In this document: piece by piece, positions 42,589 through 50,587 of the stretch
Numbering within the stretch: the stretch's first letter is position 1
Layout of the letters: every line of letters starts with the position of its first letter
DNA from: Pseudomonadota bacterium
Lineage (GTDB): Bacteria; Pseudomonadota; Alphaproteobacteria; Caulobacterales; Caulobacteraceae
Length of the DNA: 64,000 nt
Direction of reading: 5' to 3'
Assembly: GCA_023390245.1 (NCBI GenBank)
Contig: JAEWDF010000002.1
Span: 1-64,000 of the forward strand
Program-made: the position numbers and the translations under genes
Notes under the pieces: generated by a model
Seen by the model: only the letters and a program-made list of their open reading frames with translations
Database searches by the model: none
Told to the model about the DNA's origin: nothing

Positions 42589-43344
42589 TCAGAGCCGCAG
42601 ATCGAAAAGACCGCCGCCGAACAGGCGATCACGGGAATTCCGCAGGTGCTGACGCATGAGGTCGCTGGCCCGCTGGGGTTCCCGCCGACGGATCGCCTCC
42701 ACGATCCCCTCGTGTTCGTCGGTCGTCTGTTCGAGGCGCCCAGCCGGGCTGAGCAGAGCCATGCCGTGCAGCTTCATTCCCGCTGCGATCTGTTCGCGCA
42801 GCGCCATCAGCACCGTCGGAAAATACTGGTTGTTCGAGGCCTTGGCGATGGTCAGGTGCAGCTCGAAGTCGATGTCCTCCCTGTGCGTGCCGCCGGCGGT
42901 GGCGCGCTGAAGACGGCGGACCAGGCCGTCGAGTTGTTCCAGGATCGCGTCGTTTCGGCGAAGCGCGGCCAGCTCCGCCGCCTTGGTCTCGATGGTTTCG
43001 CGGAACTCGTAGCTGCGCTGGATGTCGGCGATGTTCTCGGCCGGACGAAAGGTCAGGCCGCGATCTTCCTGCGCCCCGGCGACAAAGCTCCCGGCGCCTT
43101 GGCGGGAATAGATCAGACCGCCTTCCCGCAACATCCGCAGCGCTTCCCGAACGACCGGCCGGGAGACGTCAAAGGTCTTCGCGAGATGATGTTCACCAGG
43201 CAGTCGGCTGTCGGGGGCGTAGACCCCGCTCGCGATCTGCTTGCACAGCTCATCGTATATGCGTTCCGACAGCTTGCCGGTTCGGCCTTCGCCCGGAGCG
43301 CTCATCCCATGAGTCGCACTTCCAAGAACCACGTCATTTGTCAT
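42589..43344 (-). CDS. GntR family regulator, FCD subfamily, of cassette C
   Basis: A 251-residue regulator. The winged helix reads LSERIYDELCKQIASGVYAP, then LAKTFDVSRPVVREALRML and GLIYSRQGAGSFV. The FCD domain (about residues 95-235) has the metal-ligand pattern in DIDFELHLTIAKASNN and ends with DEHEGIVEAIRRREP followed by AMRQHL-like sequence (MRQHLRNSRDRL). FCD regulators of the UxuR/ExuR/KdgR kind sense sugar acids, which fits the neighbours. It probably controls the divergent promoters at 36905-37160; direct evidence is lacking. Confidence 0.92.
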   Translation of the reverse strand: MTNDVVLGSATHGMSAPGEGRTGKLSERIYDELCKQIASGVYAPDSRLPGEHHLAKTFDVSRPVVREALRMLREGGLIYSRQGAGSFVAGAQEDRGLTFRPAENIADIQRSYEFRETIETKAAELAALRRNDAILEQLDGLVRRLQRATAGGTHREDIDFELHLTIAKASNNQYFPTVLMALREQIAAGMKLHGMALLSPAGRLEQTTDEHEGIVEAIRRREPQRASDLMRQHLRNSRDRLFGGGLFDLRL

Positions 43345-43353
43345 TGAGAAACT

Positions 43354-43388
43354 TTACAACATCGCCATAAGGTTGTGAAGAGTTGTAA
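43354..43388. promoter_or_regulatory. Inverted TTACAAC/GTTGTAA pair upstream of the GntR gene
   Basis: TTACAAC at 43354-43360 and its complement GTTGTAA at 43382-43388 are 21 bases apart, just upstream of the GntR start, with an extra GTTGT at 43372-43376. Possibly an autoregulatory site; weak on its own. Confidence 0.35.
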
Positions 43389-43396
43389 GATTCTAA

Positions 43397-43463
43397 ATGG
43401 CGCTGTCAGTCGCTGACTTGTCTCCACCGAGGGTCGCCGTAAATGGCTGACGGGGACGATTCT
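43397..43463 (+). mobile_element. IS6-family left-end remnant
   Basis: GCGCTGTCAG, CTGACTTGTCTCCACCGAGG and GCCGTAAATGGCTGACGG match the left end of the copy at 58091-58160 almost base for base, then the match stops at GACGATTCT where sulfatase-like sequence begins. The transposase and right end are gone. Confidence 0.75.
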
Positions 43464-43577
43464 AGTGTCTTCGCTGACCAGCCAGAAAATGTTGGGTCGC
43501 TCCGCGTCCGCCACCCCGGCGGCGCGTCGACGAGGCTCGCGACGGCCACGGCCCCGACGCCGGCGTGAAAGCCTCAC
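43464..43577 (-). pseudogene. Remnant of a sulfatase gene, N-terminal end only
   Basis: On the minus strand one frame reads ADAERPNIFWLVSEDT, which matches the start of the mature part of type I sulfatases (consensus RPNI-W-VSED). It is cut at once by the IS6 relic. A signal-like hydrophobic stretch (AGVGAVAVASLVDA) precedes it in a different frame, implying a frameshift. No catalytic cysteine motif remains. The relic suggests the region once handled sulfated glycans. The short length keeps this call tentative. Confidence 0.5.
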
Positions 43578-43586
43578 CGTCGGGGT

Positions 43587-45077
43587 TCACGACTCCTCCC
43601 CAGAGCCCGCCATCAGCCGGGCGTAGAAGCGGATGTTCCGCTCAAGGTTCTCCAACGTCAGGTGCTCGTTGACTCCATGGATCATGCCAAGCTCATCCAG
43701 CCGAAACCGGCTGGGAGCGAACCGATAGATGTCGCTCGCGACGGGACTAAGATAGCGGGAATCCGATCCGGCGATCATCAATGACGGAGCGATCGGAACC
43801 GCTGGCGCTTCGTCGCCCAGGGCCGTCTTCAAATATCGATAAGCATCCGAATCCTGCGACGAGACGGGAGACGGTTCGCGTCCCAGTCCCTCCACCGCGA
43901 CGTCCACCGGCAATCCATTGGTCGCCGCCCGCGCACGTTCGACCACGGCCTGAACGGAACTTCCGGGCGCAACGCGATAGTTGATCCAGACGCTGGCCGT
44001 TTCCGGCAGGACATTCTCCTTAGGCGAGCCGCTGAGCATTGTCGGGGCGATGGTCGTATGCAGCGCGGCGGCCGCGACCGGATTGGCCGCCATCCGCTTG
44101 GCCAAAAACCCGCCAAACAACCAGTCATTGGCGAGGAACAGCCGGCTCGAAAACGGAGCATGGGGCGCCAGGGCGCGAAGTCCATCGCGGCTGGGGCCGT
44201 CATAGCGTAAGGGCCAGCTTCGTTCTTCAATCGCGGTGACGGCCTGGGCCAGGACGGACACCGCCGTCCGCCGGGGCGGAGCAGATGAATGGCCGCCGTC
44301 GCCGCGAGCGGTGACCCTCAGGGTGACGTAGCCCTTTTCCGCGATGGCGATCAGGGCCGCCGGCCCGTGCGTCACCGGATGATCCTCGATGATCGCAGAA
44401 CCCTCATCCAGCACGAACCAGGCGCGGACACCGCGGGCCTTCAGTAATTCGGCCGCCGCCCGAGCGCCGCTGCCCCGCGTCTCCTCGTCGTGGCCGGAGA
44501 CGATGATGACCGTTCGTTCCGGCCGACGGCCCGCCTGGATCGACGCCTCGCCAGCCTCCAAGAGAGCGATCAGAGACCCCTTGTCGTCGACTGCGCCGCG
44601 CCCCCAAACCGCTCCGTTCCTCACCCGGCCGGCGAAGGGCGGCGCCTTCCATTCCGCAAGAGTTTCCGGCGAAGCCGGCACGACATCCTGGTGCGCCATC
44701 AGAATAATCGGCGAGAGACCGGGATCTCGGCCCGGCCAGGTCCAGATCAGACCGGCTTCGCCAACCGTCTCTCGGTGCGCGGCGGCGTGGAAGGCCGGAT
44801 AGGTCCGGGCCATCCAGTCGTGAAAAGCGCGCCATTGCGTCAGGTCGTTCTCGGTCGCGTCCTGATGCGATACGGTCTGGAACCGGATCGCCTGCCCCAG
44901 TCGGGCCGCCGCCCGATCGATATCGACCGACACCATCGCCGGCGCCGCTCGTTGCGTCAGCGGTTCGGGCTTCATCGCCAGCGTGCGGACAACCACCACG
45001 CCCGCAACGATCGCCAGCGCAGCGCCGGCCGCACCCGCGCCGATCGCCAGTCGTCGACGCCATCCTCCGCGTTTCAT
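43587..45077 (-). CDS. M20 family metallopeptidase, membrane-anchored or exported (carboxypeptidase PM20D1-like)
   Basis: A 496-residue zinc hydrolase. The start at 45077 overlaps the previous gene's stop (ATGA) and opens an N-terminal hydrophobic anchor (LAIGAGAAGAALAIVAGVVVV). Zinc ligands are visible in IILMAHQDVVPAS near residue 125, WGRGAVDDKGSL near 158, SGHDEETRGSGA near 193 and the late histidine in MIHGVNEHL near 470. The dimerisation domain lies between. It hydrolyses a peptide or N-acyl amino acid; the specific substrate is unknown. It is the last gene of the six-gene glycan operon. A longer in-frame extension upstream overlaps the neighbour and is rejected. Confidence 0.9.
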   Translation of the reverse strand: MKRGGWRRRLAIGAGAAGAALAIVAGVVVVRTLAMKPEPLTQRAAPAMVSVDIDRAAARLGQAIRFQTVSHQDATENDLTQWRAFHDWMARTYPAFHAAAHRETVGEAGLIWTWPGRDPGLSPIILMAHQDVVPASPETLAEWKAPPFAGRVRNGAVWGRGAVDDKGSLIALLEAGEASIQAGRRPERTVIIVSGHDEETRGSGARAAAELLKARGVRAWFVLDEGSAIIEDHPVTHGPAALIAIAEKGYVTLRVTARGDGGHSSAPPRRTAVSVLAQAVTAIEERSWPLRYDGPSRDGLRALAPHAPFSSRLFLANDWLFGGFLAKRMAANPVAAAALHTTIAPTMLSGSPKENVLPETASVWINYRVAPGSSVQAVVERARAATNGLPVDVAVEGLGREPSPVSSQDSDAYRYLKTALGDEAPAVPIAPSLMIAGSDSRYLSPVASDIYRFAPSRFRLDELGMIHGVNEHLTLENLERNIRFYARLMAGSGEES

Positions 45078-46000
45078 TGGCGCCCTTCCCCCAGACCGGT
45101 GAAATAGCGCAGCGCCTGATCGACGGCGGCGATCTCCTCGCCGGCCGGCATGTTTTCGCGCTCGATGAAGGACAGGCCGATCCCCGCCTCGGCCGAGGCG
45201 CGGCGCCAGCGCGCCCAGTCGATCACGCCTTCGCCGAAGGGCGCGGACGCCGGCGACGCCAGGCGGGTTGTGGACTGAAGCGGCGCGCGCCAGTCCTTCA
45301 GGTGCGCGGAACGGAACCGCCCCGGATGACGAGCCAGGAGGTCGAACGGATCGGCGCCGCCCAACACGGCGTTGCCGACATCGATCTGGAAATGGGCCTG
45401 GTGCGGATCCACGCGCGCCAGCAGCAGGTCCATGGCCGTGCCGCCGTCTTCCACGACGGCGAACTCCACATTGTGATTGTGATAGGCCAGCGTCAGGCCA
45501 GCGGCATGGGCGCGTTCGCCGAGGACGTTCAGGCGGTCGGCGTTCCAGCGCCAGTCGTCCGCCGTCGGGGTGTGCGCCATCAGCGCCCCCAGACGCTCGT
45601 CCACAGCCAGATCCAGCAGGCCCGCGAAACCCGGCATCGGCGCGGCGACGGCGGCCATGCCGATCTCGCGCGCATAGGCCAGGCGACGCTCGGCCTCGGC
45701 GTCGGTCATCTGCAGCATTGGAAGATGACCGCTGACGCAGGCCAGGCCGGCGTCGTCGAACGCGCGCCTCAGTTCCGCCGCCGGCAGGTCGGGCGCGCCG
45801 GCCAGCTCCACCTTCCGGACGCCCAGGGCCGACAGGGCGCGCAAGGCGCCGGGGAAATCCTCGGCCATGGCCTGGCGGGTCATCCACAACTGCACGCCCA
45901 GGTCGTCGAGCGGGGCCGGCGCAAGGGGAGCCGCCGACCCCGATGTCGCGGTCAGGGTCGCAGCGGCCGACAGGGCCAGAAATCCGCGTCGAGACACCAT
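45074..46000 (-). CDS. Exported sugar phosphate isomerase/epimerase-like TIM barrel
   Basis: A 308-residue protein of the xylose-isomerase-like TIM barrel (AP endonuclease 2) superfamily. It begins VSRRGFLALSAAATL, a twin-arginine signal. Barrel features include LDDLGVQLWMTRQAMAED near residue 33, LAYHNHNVEFAV near 174 and HFQIDVGNAVLGG near 202 with the metal-ligand pattern of the family. Secretion through Tat suggests that a folded, cofactor-loaded enzyme acts in the periplasm. Such genes commonly accompany glycoside hydrolases, but the reaction is not known. Confidence 0.85.
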   Translation of the reverse strand: MVSRRGFLALSAAATLTATSGSAAPLAPAPLDDLGVQLWMTRQAMAEDFPGALRALSALGVRKVELAGAPDLPAAELRRAFDDAGLACVSGHLPMLQMTDAEAERRLAYAREIGMAAVAAPMPGFAGLLDLAVDERLGALMAHTPTADDWRWNADRLNVLGERAHAAGLTLAYHNHNVEFAVVEDGGTAMDLLLARVDPHQAHFQIDVGNAVLGGADPFDLLARHPGRFRSAHLKDWRAPLQSTTRLASPASAPFGEGVIDWARWRRASAEAGIGLSFIERENMPAGEEIAAVDQALRYFTGLGEGRQ

Positions 46001-46024
46001 CGCCGTCCTCCTTTCCGCGCGGCC

Positions 46025-47614
46025 TCAGCGACCGTCCGCGCGATCCCGCATGAAATCCAGCCGCGCCTCCAGCGGGTCGGCCTCGCCGACGAAGTCGCCG
46101 CCCGGCGTCACCGATAGCAGTTCGTCGGTCCCCTCTTCGTAACGCGGCCATGCCGGGCGGCCTGGACCGTTCGGGTCGCCGTTCCTGGCGAAGGCGACCC
46201 AGTAGTCCGCCATGCGGGCCGCGACGGCCCGATCCCGGGAGGTTGCGGCGTCATAGACGGCGTCCAGCCGGTCGAAGACATAGGCTACCTCGGTCGAATG
46301 GTCGGCGCCCCAGGGCGAAGCGGCCCGCTTCTCGTCCGCCACATAGCCGAAGCGATACTCGAACACTGGCGCGCCCTTTTCCGCAAAGGCGCGCGCCATG
46401 AAGCGCGCAGGCTCAATCATGTTGCGATCAGCGCCGATGGCTCGGTTGATCCCGTCGACCGGCAGATCACCCGATGGATCGTACAGACGCCGGGCCGCCT
46501 CGGCCTGGTCGCCGAACCGGACGAAGGCCGCGTCCTTGTCGGTGGCGAACTCGAGGCTCAGATCGGCCGTGGTGGCGCCGATGATCACCGGCACGGCGCG
46601 CTGGCGCCCGGCGCGGTACATGGCTTCGGGCGTCTCCGACACCACCCGCCCGTCGACCACCGGCCCTGGATACAGCGCCTGGGCGCCGGCGACGACCAGG
46701 GTCATCATGTTCAGGTCGCCGGTGATCCGCTCGGCCGGAAGTCCGCGTAGGGCCGCCAGGCCGTCTGGGCCCTTGTCCTCGACGCCCAGGCGGGCGGCGA
46801 AGGCCAAGCCCAGGCTTTCCGCCGCAAGCGCGCCGTCCAGGTCCTGCGACAGCCGTCGTTCGCGGCCCAGGAAGTCGCGCCCGGCGCCCGACTGGATGGC
46901 CGCGCGATCGAACAGACCCTCGCCCATCGGTGAGCCGAGCAGCAGATTGATCGATATGCCGCCCGCCGAGCCGCCCATGACGGTGATGTTGGCGGGATCG
47001 CCGCCGAAAGCCGCGATGTTGCGTCGGACCCAGCGCAGGGCCGCGATCTGATCCATCAGCCCGTAGTCGCCCTTGGGCTCCTCGGCATGTTCAGCCGTCA
47101 GGGCGGGATGTCCGAAGAAGCCCAGCCGACCCAGGCGATAGTTGAAGGTGACCACGACCAGGCCCCGTCGGGCCAGGGCGTCGCCCCAGGTCTCGGGCGA
47201 GGACGAGCCGCCGTTGACGAAGGCGCCGCCGTGAATCCAGACCAGCACAGGCAGTCGCCCGTCCGCCGTCGCCTCGGCGGGACGCCAGACGTTCAGATAG
47301 AGGCAATCCTCCGACAGGGGCGCGGGCGGCGCGGTCTTCGTTCCCGGCAGCGTCGGCATGCGGCCCTGCATGCAGTCGGGGCTGAAGGCCGCCGCCTCCC
47401 GGACGCCCGCCCAGGCGGACGCGGGCTGGGGCGGTCGCCAGCGCAGATCGCCGACCGGCGGAGCCGCATAGGGCGCCCCGCGCCAGACGGCGACCCCGTC
47501 CTCGATCCGGCCACGCAGGGCGCCCGTCTCGACCCGGGCCACGGAGCCGTCGCCGGCTCGCACGGGCCCCGTTCCCATGACGCAGACGGCCGCGAGAAGC
47601 AGCGCCGCACGCAC
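46025..47614 (-). CDS. Exported type-B carboxylesterase
   Basis: Alpha/beta hydrolase of about 529 residues. GTG at 47614 is chosen because it opens a signal peptide (RAALLLAAVCVMGTGPVRA) one base after the GH3 stop. The oxyanion loop is VLVWIHGGAFVNGGSS near residue 110, the nucleophile serine is in VMGGSAGGISIN (GxSxG) near 200, and the histidine is in PWGADHSTEVAY near 435. The conserved SEDCLYLNVW segment near 88 is a type-B hallmark. It may remove acyl or aryl ester groups from plant glycans, given the GH1 and GH3 partners. Substrate unproven. Confidence 0.9.
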   Translation of the reverse strand: MRAALLLAAVCVMGTGPVRAGDGSVARVETGALRGRIEDGVAVWRGAPYAAPPVGDLRWRPPQPASAWAGVREAAAFSPDCMQGRMPTLPGTKTAPPAPLSEDCLYLNVWRPAEATADGRLPVLVWIHGGAFVNGGSSSPETWGDALARRGLVVVTFNYRLGRLGFFGHPALTAEHAEEPKGDYGLMDQIAALRWVRRNIAAFGGDPANITVMGGSAGGISINLLLGSPMGEGLFDRAAIQSGAGRDFLGRERRLSQDLDGALAAESLGLAFAARLGVEDKGPDGLAALRGLPAERITGDLNMMTLVVAGAQALYPGPVVDGRVVSETPEAMYRAGRQRAVPVIIGATTADLSLEFATDKDAAFVRFGDQAEAARRLYDPSGDLPVDGINRAIGADRNMIEPARFMARAFAEKGAPVFEYRFGYVADEKRAASPWGADHSTEVAYVFDRLDAVYDAATSRDRAVAARMADYWVAFARNGDPNGPGRPAWPRYEEGTDELLSVTPGGDFVGEADPLEARLDFMRDRADGR

Positions 47615-47615
47615 C

Positions 47616-49907
47616 TCAATCGTCCCCGTCGACGGTGCGCGGTGCGTCGGTGCGCGCTTCCAGGCGCACCTCGGCGCGGCTCTCCGGCCCGCCGGCCGAG
47701 CGGCCGATGAAGACCGAATAGGCGCCGTCGGCCTGGCGCCAGCCGTTGGCCTGAGAGTCCCAGGAGGCCAGCAGGCGCGGGTCCGCATGGATCATGACCG
47801 CGCGGCTCTCGCCGGGCTGGAGGTCCACCCGCGCCCAACCGACCAAACGGTGCGTGCGCCCCGGAGGCGCGGCGTAGAGTTGGGCCACTTCGGTTCCCGC
47901 GCGGTGGCCGGTGTTGGTCAACGTCACCTTGGCGGTCAGGCTCCGCCCCCCCTCGAACCGGGCGTCGGCGTAGCGGAAGCTGGTGTAGGTCAGGCCATGA
48001 CCGAAGGCGAACATCGGCCGTGCGCCCGTGCGCTCGAACCAGCGGTAGCCGACGTCGGACCCCTCCGTCATGTCGAAGGCGAACGGCTCCACGGGCTTGC
48101 CCAGGCCGAGCGGCGTACGCTGCTCGGGGTCGAAACCGGGAATTTCGGGACGCGGCAGCTGGGCGACCGAGGCGGGGAAGGTCATGGGCAGGCGGCCGGA
48201 TGGCGAGACTGCGCCGGTCAGCAGCTTGGCGATCGCCTCCCCGCCCCTCTGGCCCGGATACCAGGCCTGGAGCACCGCCCCGACCTTGTCCAGCCAGGGC
48301 ATGGCCGTTGGATTGCCGGTTTCCAGGACCGCGACGGTGCGTGGATTGGCGCCGGCGACGGCGGCGATCAATTCATCCTGGCCGAAGGGCAGCGCCATCG
48401 TCTCGGCGTCCAGCCCTTCCTCCTCCGGCCGGGTGGCGAAGACGATGGCGACATCGGCCGTCCGCGCCAGTTCGGCGGCGCGCGCCGGATCCGAACCGTC
48501 GTCGAATTGGATGTCTGCGTCGGACCGCAGCGCCTGAAGCGCCTTCAACGGCGAGGACAGGCCGTAGACCGGCGCCAGCAGGGCGCCGATGCCTTCTCGG
48601 CCGCGCGCGTCGCGGAAGCTGCCGCCATAAGGCATGACCTGGGACGACCCGCCGCCGCCGGCCAGCACGCCACGGTCCGCGAAGCCGCCAACCACCACGA
48701 TGCGCCTGGCCGACGCCGCCAGAGGCAGCAGGCCGCCCTCGTTCTTCAGCAGCACCATGCCTTTCAGCGCGACCTCTTCGGCGATGGCGGCGTTGGCCGC
48801 CTGATCGACGACGCCGCCCGGAGCGGCGGGATGGTCCACTGCGCCCACGGCGAAGAAGCCTCGCAGGATGCGTCGAGCCGCCTCGGCGATGCGCTCGCGC
48901 GGAATCTCGCCCGCCTCGACGGCGGCCTTCAGCCCATCGAAATATGGATCATCCTGCGGCGCCTCCTGGTCGAGGCCGGCGTCCAGCGCCGCCTTCAGGC
49001 TGTGCACCGCCCCCCAGTCCGACATGACCCAGCCCGGATAGGCCCACTCGCCCTTCAGGACCTCCTTCAGCAGGAAGGCGTTCTCGCAGGCGTAGACGCC
49101 GTTGATCCGATTGTAGGCGCACATCACCGAACCTGGTCGGCCGCGAGCATTGGCGATCTCGAAAGCCAGAAGGTCGGATTCGCGCAAGGCGCCCTCTTCG
49201 ATCCGCGCGTCATGGACGAAGCGGCCCGTCTCCTGGCTGTTCAGCGCATAATGCTTGATCGTCGAGACGACATGCCGGTCTTGGATGCCGGCGATGGTCT
49301 CGCCGATGATCAGGCCGGACAGCAGCGGATCCTCGCCGGCGTATTCGAAATTCCGCCCATTGCGGGGCTCGCGGGCCAGGTTCACCCCGCCGGCCAATTG
49401 CACGTTGAACCCCTTGGCGTGGGCCTCGGCGCCGACCATCCGCCCAGCCTCGCGCGCCAGGTCGGTGTCGAAGCTGGCCGCCAGCGCCAGGCTGGACGGC
49501 AGGGCGGTCGCCTCATCTCCGCGCCGCAGGAAACCGCCCAGGTTGCCGACCCCCAGGCTGGCGTCGGTCATCTGGACGGCCGGCAGGCCCAGACGCGGCG
49601 TGGCGGGGATATAGCCCGCCGAACCCAAAGCGCCCTCCGGCGTGTACTTGCGCATGTTCGCCGGCACGCTGTCGGGCAGCGGCACACCGAGCGACAGTAG
49701 GCCGAAACCGATCTGAATCCGCATGAGCGAGATCTGCTCGTCCAGGGTCATGGCCTCGACCGCCAGGCGCGCACGTTCGTCCGGCGACAGAGCAGCGTCG
49801 GCCCATGGCGCGACGACTGACGATTCAGGCGTCTGGGACGGCTGGATCGCTGCGCCCGCAGGCGTCGCCAGCATGGTGGTCGCCATCAGAAGCCCGATCA
49901 GTTTCAT
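47616..49907 (-). CDS. GH3 family beta-glucosidase, exported
   Basis: A 763-residue glycoside hydrolase with signal peptide (KLIGLLMATTMLATPAGA). The GH3 N-terminal barrel shows KGFNVQLAGGVNLAREPRNG near residue 160, IKHYALNSQETGR near 208 and the nucleophile aspartate in GWVMSDWGAVHS near 284. The C-terminal sandwich and fibronectin-like domain follow (GLTYTSFRYADARFEGG near 640). Predicted to cleave beta-linked glucosides in the periplasm. The ATG overlaps the TetR stop by four bases. The start at 49907 is preferred because upstream in-frame sequence overlaps the TetR and GH1 genes. Confidence 0.93.
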   Translation of the reverse strand: MKLIGLLMATTMLATPAGAAIQPSQTPESSVVAPWADAALSPDERARLAVEAMTLDEQISLMRIQIGFGLLSLGVPLPDSVPANMRKYTPEGALGSAGYIPATPRLGLPAVQMTDASLGVGNLGGFLRRGDEATALPSSLALAASFDTDLAREAGRMVGAEAHAKGFNVQLAGGVNLAREPRNGRNFEYAGEDPLLSGLIIGETIAGIQDRHVVSTIKHYALNSQETGRFVHDARIEEGALRESDLLAFEIANARGRPGSVMCAYNRINGVYACENAFLLKEVLKGEWAYPGWVMSDWGAVHSLKAALDAGLDQEAPQDDPYFDGLKAAVEAGEIPRERIAEAARRILRGFFAVGAVDHPAAPGGVVDQAANAAIAEEVALKGMVLLKNEGGLLPLAASARRIVVVGGFADRGVLAGGGGSSQVMPYGGSFRDARGREGIGALLAPVYGLSSPLKALQALRSDADIQFDDGSDPARAAELARTADVAIVFATRPEEEGLDAETMALPFGQDELIAAVAGANPRTVAVLETGNPTAMPWLDKVGAVLQAWYPGQRGGEAIAKLLTGAVSPSGRLPMTFPASVAQLPRPEIPGFDPEQRTPLGLGKPVEPFAFDMTEGSDVGYRWFERTGARPMFAFGHGLTYTSFRYADARFEGGRSLTAKVTLTNTGHRAGTEVAQLYAAPPGRTHRLVGWARVDLQPGESRAVMIHADPRLLASWDSQANGWRQADGAYSVFIGRSAGGPESRAEVRLEARTDAPRTVDGDD

Positions 49908-50587
49908 TGCGTCGTATCCTTCGTCTTTATGCGTCCACGCACGCGAAAGCCGCCGCTCGGCGCGGCGCTCGCCGGTTCGTTTCCGAGTTCGAGCCCGTAG
50001 GCCATCAGGCGGCGGAGAAGCCGCACGGACTTGACCATCTCCCCCGGCTCCTCGGCCAACAGCTCCGCGATCGACAGGCCGCGAACGCTCCACACCATCA
50101 GCCGCTTCACGACTGGGGAGACGGGGATGCCCGCCGCCTCGGCCACGAGATCGACGGCCTGGAAGGAGTCCTTCTCGATGGCGATCTGCAACGGCTTCAG
50201 CCGCCGGGCCAGTTCCTCGTCGCTGCGTGCGCCCTGAAGCACTTCCAGGACCGCGACGCCTTCCGGCCGCGACAGCACCTCCCAGGCCACCTCCGGCAGC
50301 GACAGCAACCGTTCCTTCGGGTCGTCGATGGCGCCCAGCTTCTCGCGATAGAGCACCATCTCCTGCTGGTAGACCGTCTCGACGACGAACAGCATCAGGT
50401 CCACCTTGGTCGGGAACTGGTGCAGCATCGCGCCCCGGCTGACCTTGGCGTCCTCGGCGACGACCATGGTGGTGGTCGCGGCGTAGCCCCGGGTGTGCAG
50501 CGAATGGATGGCCGCCTTCAGCAGGCGGCTCCGCGTTTCTGCGCTGCGGCTTTCCTGGGTGCGGCGGGGCGGCTTGGTCTGAGTCAA
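49904..50587 (-). CDS. TetR family regulator embedded in the glycoside hydrolase operon
   Basis: A 227-residue regulator with the N-terminal helix-turn-helix RSRLLKAAIHSLHTRGYAA and VVAEDAKVSRGAMLHQF-type recognition segment (residues about 18-60). The C-terminal domain is variable. It uses a TTG start that overlaps the GH1 stop (TTGA), and its own stop overlaps the GH3 ATG (ATGA), so it is translated in step with both enzymes. This suggests feedback control of the operon. The ligand is not known. Confidence 0.9.
   Translation of the reverse strand: MTQTKPPRRTQESRSAETRSRLLKAAIHSLHTRGYAATTTMVVAEDAKVSRGAMLHQFPTKVDLMLFVVETVYQQEMVLYREKLGAIDDPKERLLSLPEVAWEVLSRPEGVAVLEVLQGARSDEELARRLKPLQIAIEKDSFQAVDLVAEAAGIPVSPVVKRLMVWSVRGLSIAELLAEEPGEMVKSVRLLRRLMAYGLELGNEPASAAPSGGFRVRGRIKTKDTTQ

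Noticed and set aside
45078..46151. In-frame extension upstream of the M20 peptidase
   Set aside because: It overlaps the TIM-barrel gene and would bury the N-terminal membrane anchor; the ATGA overlap marks the real start.
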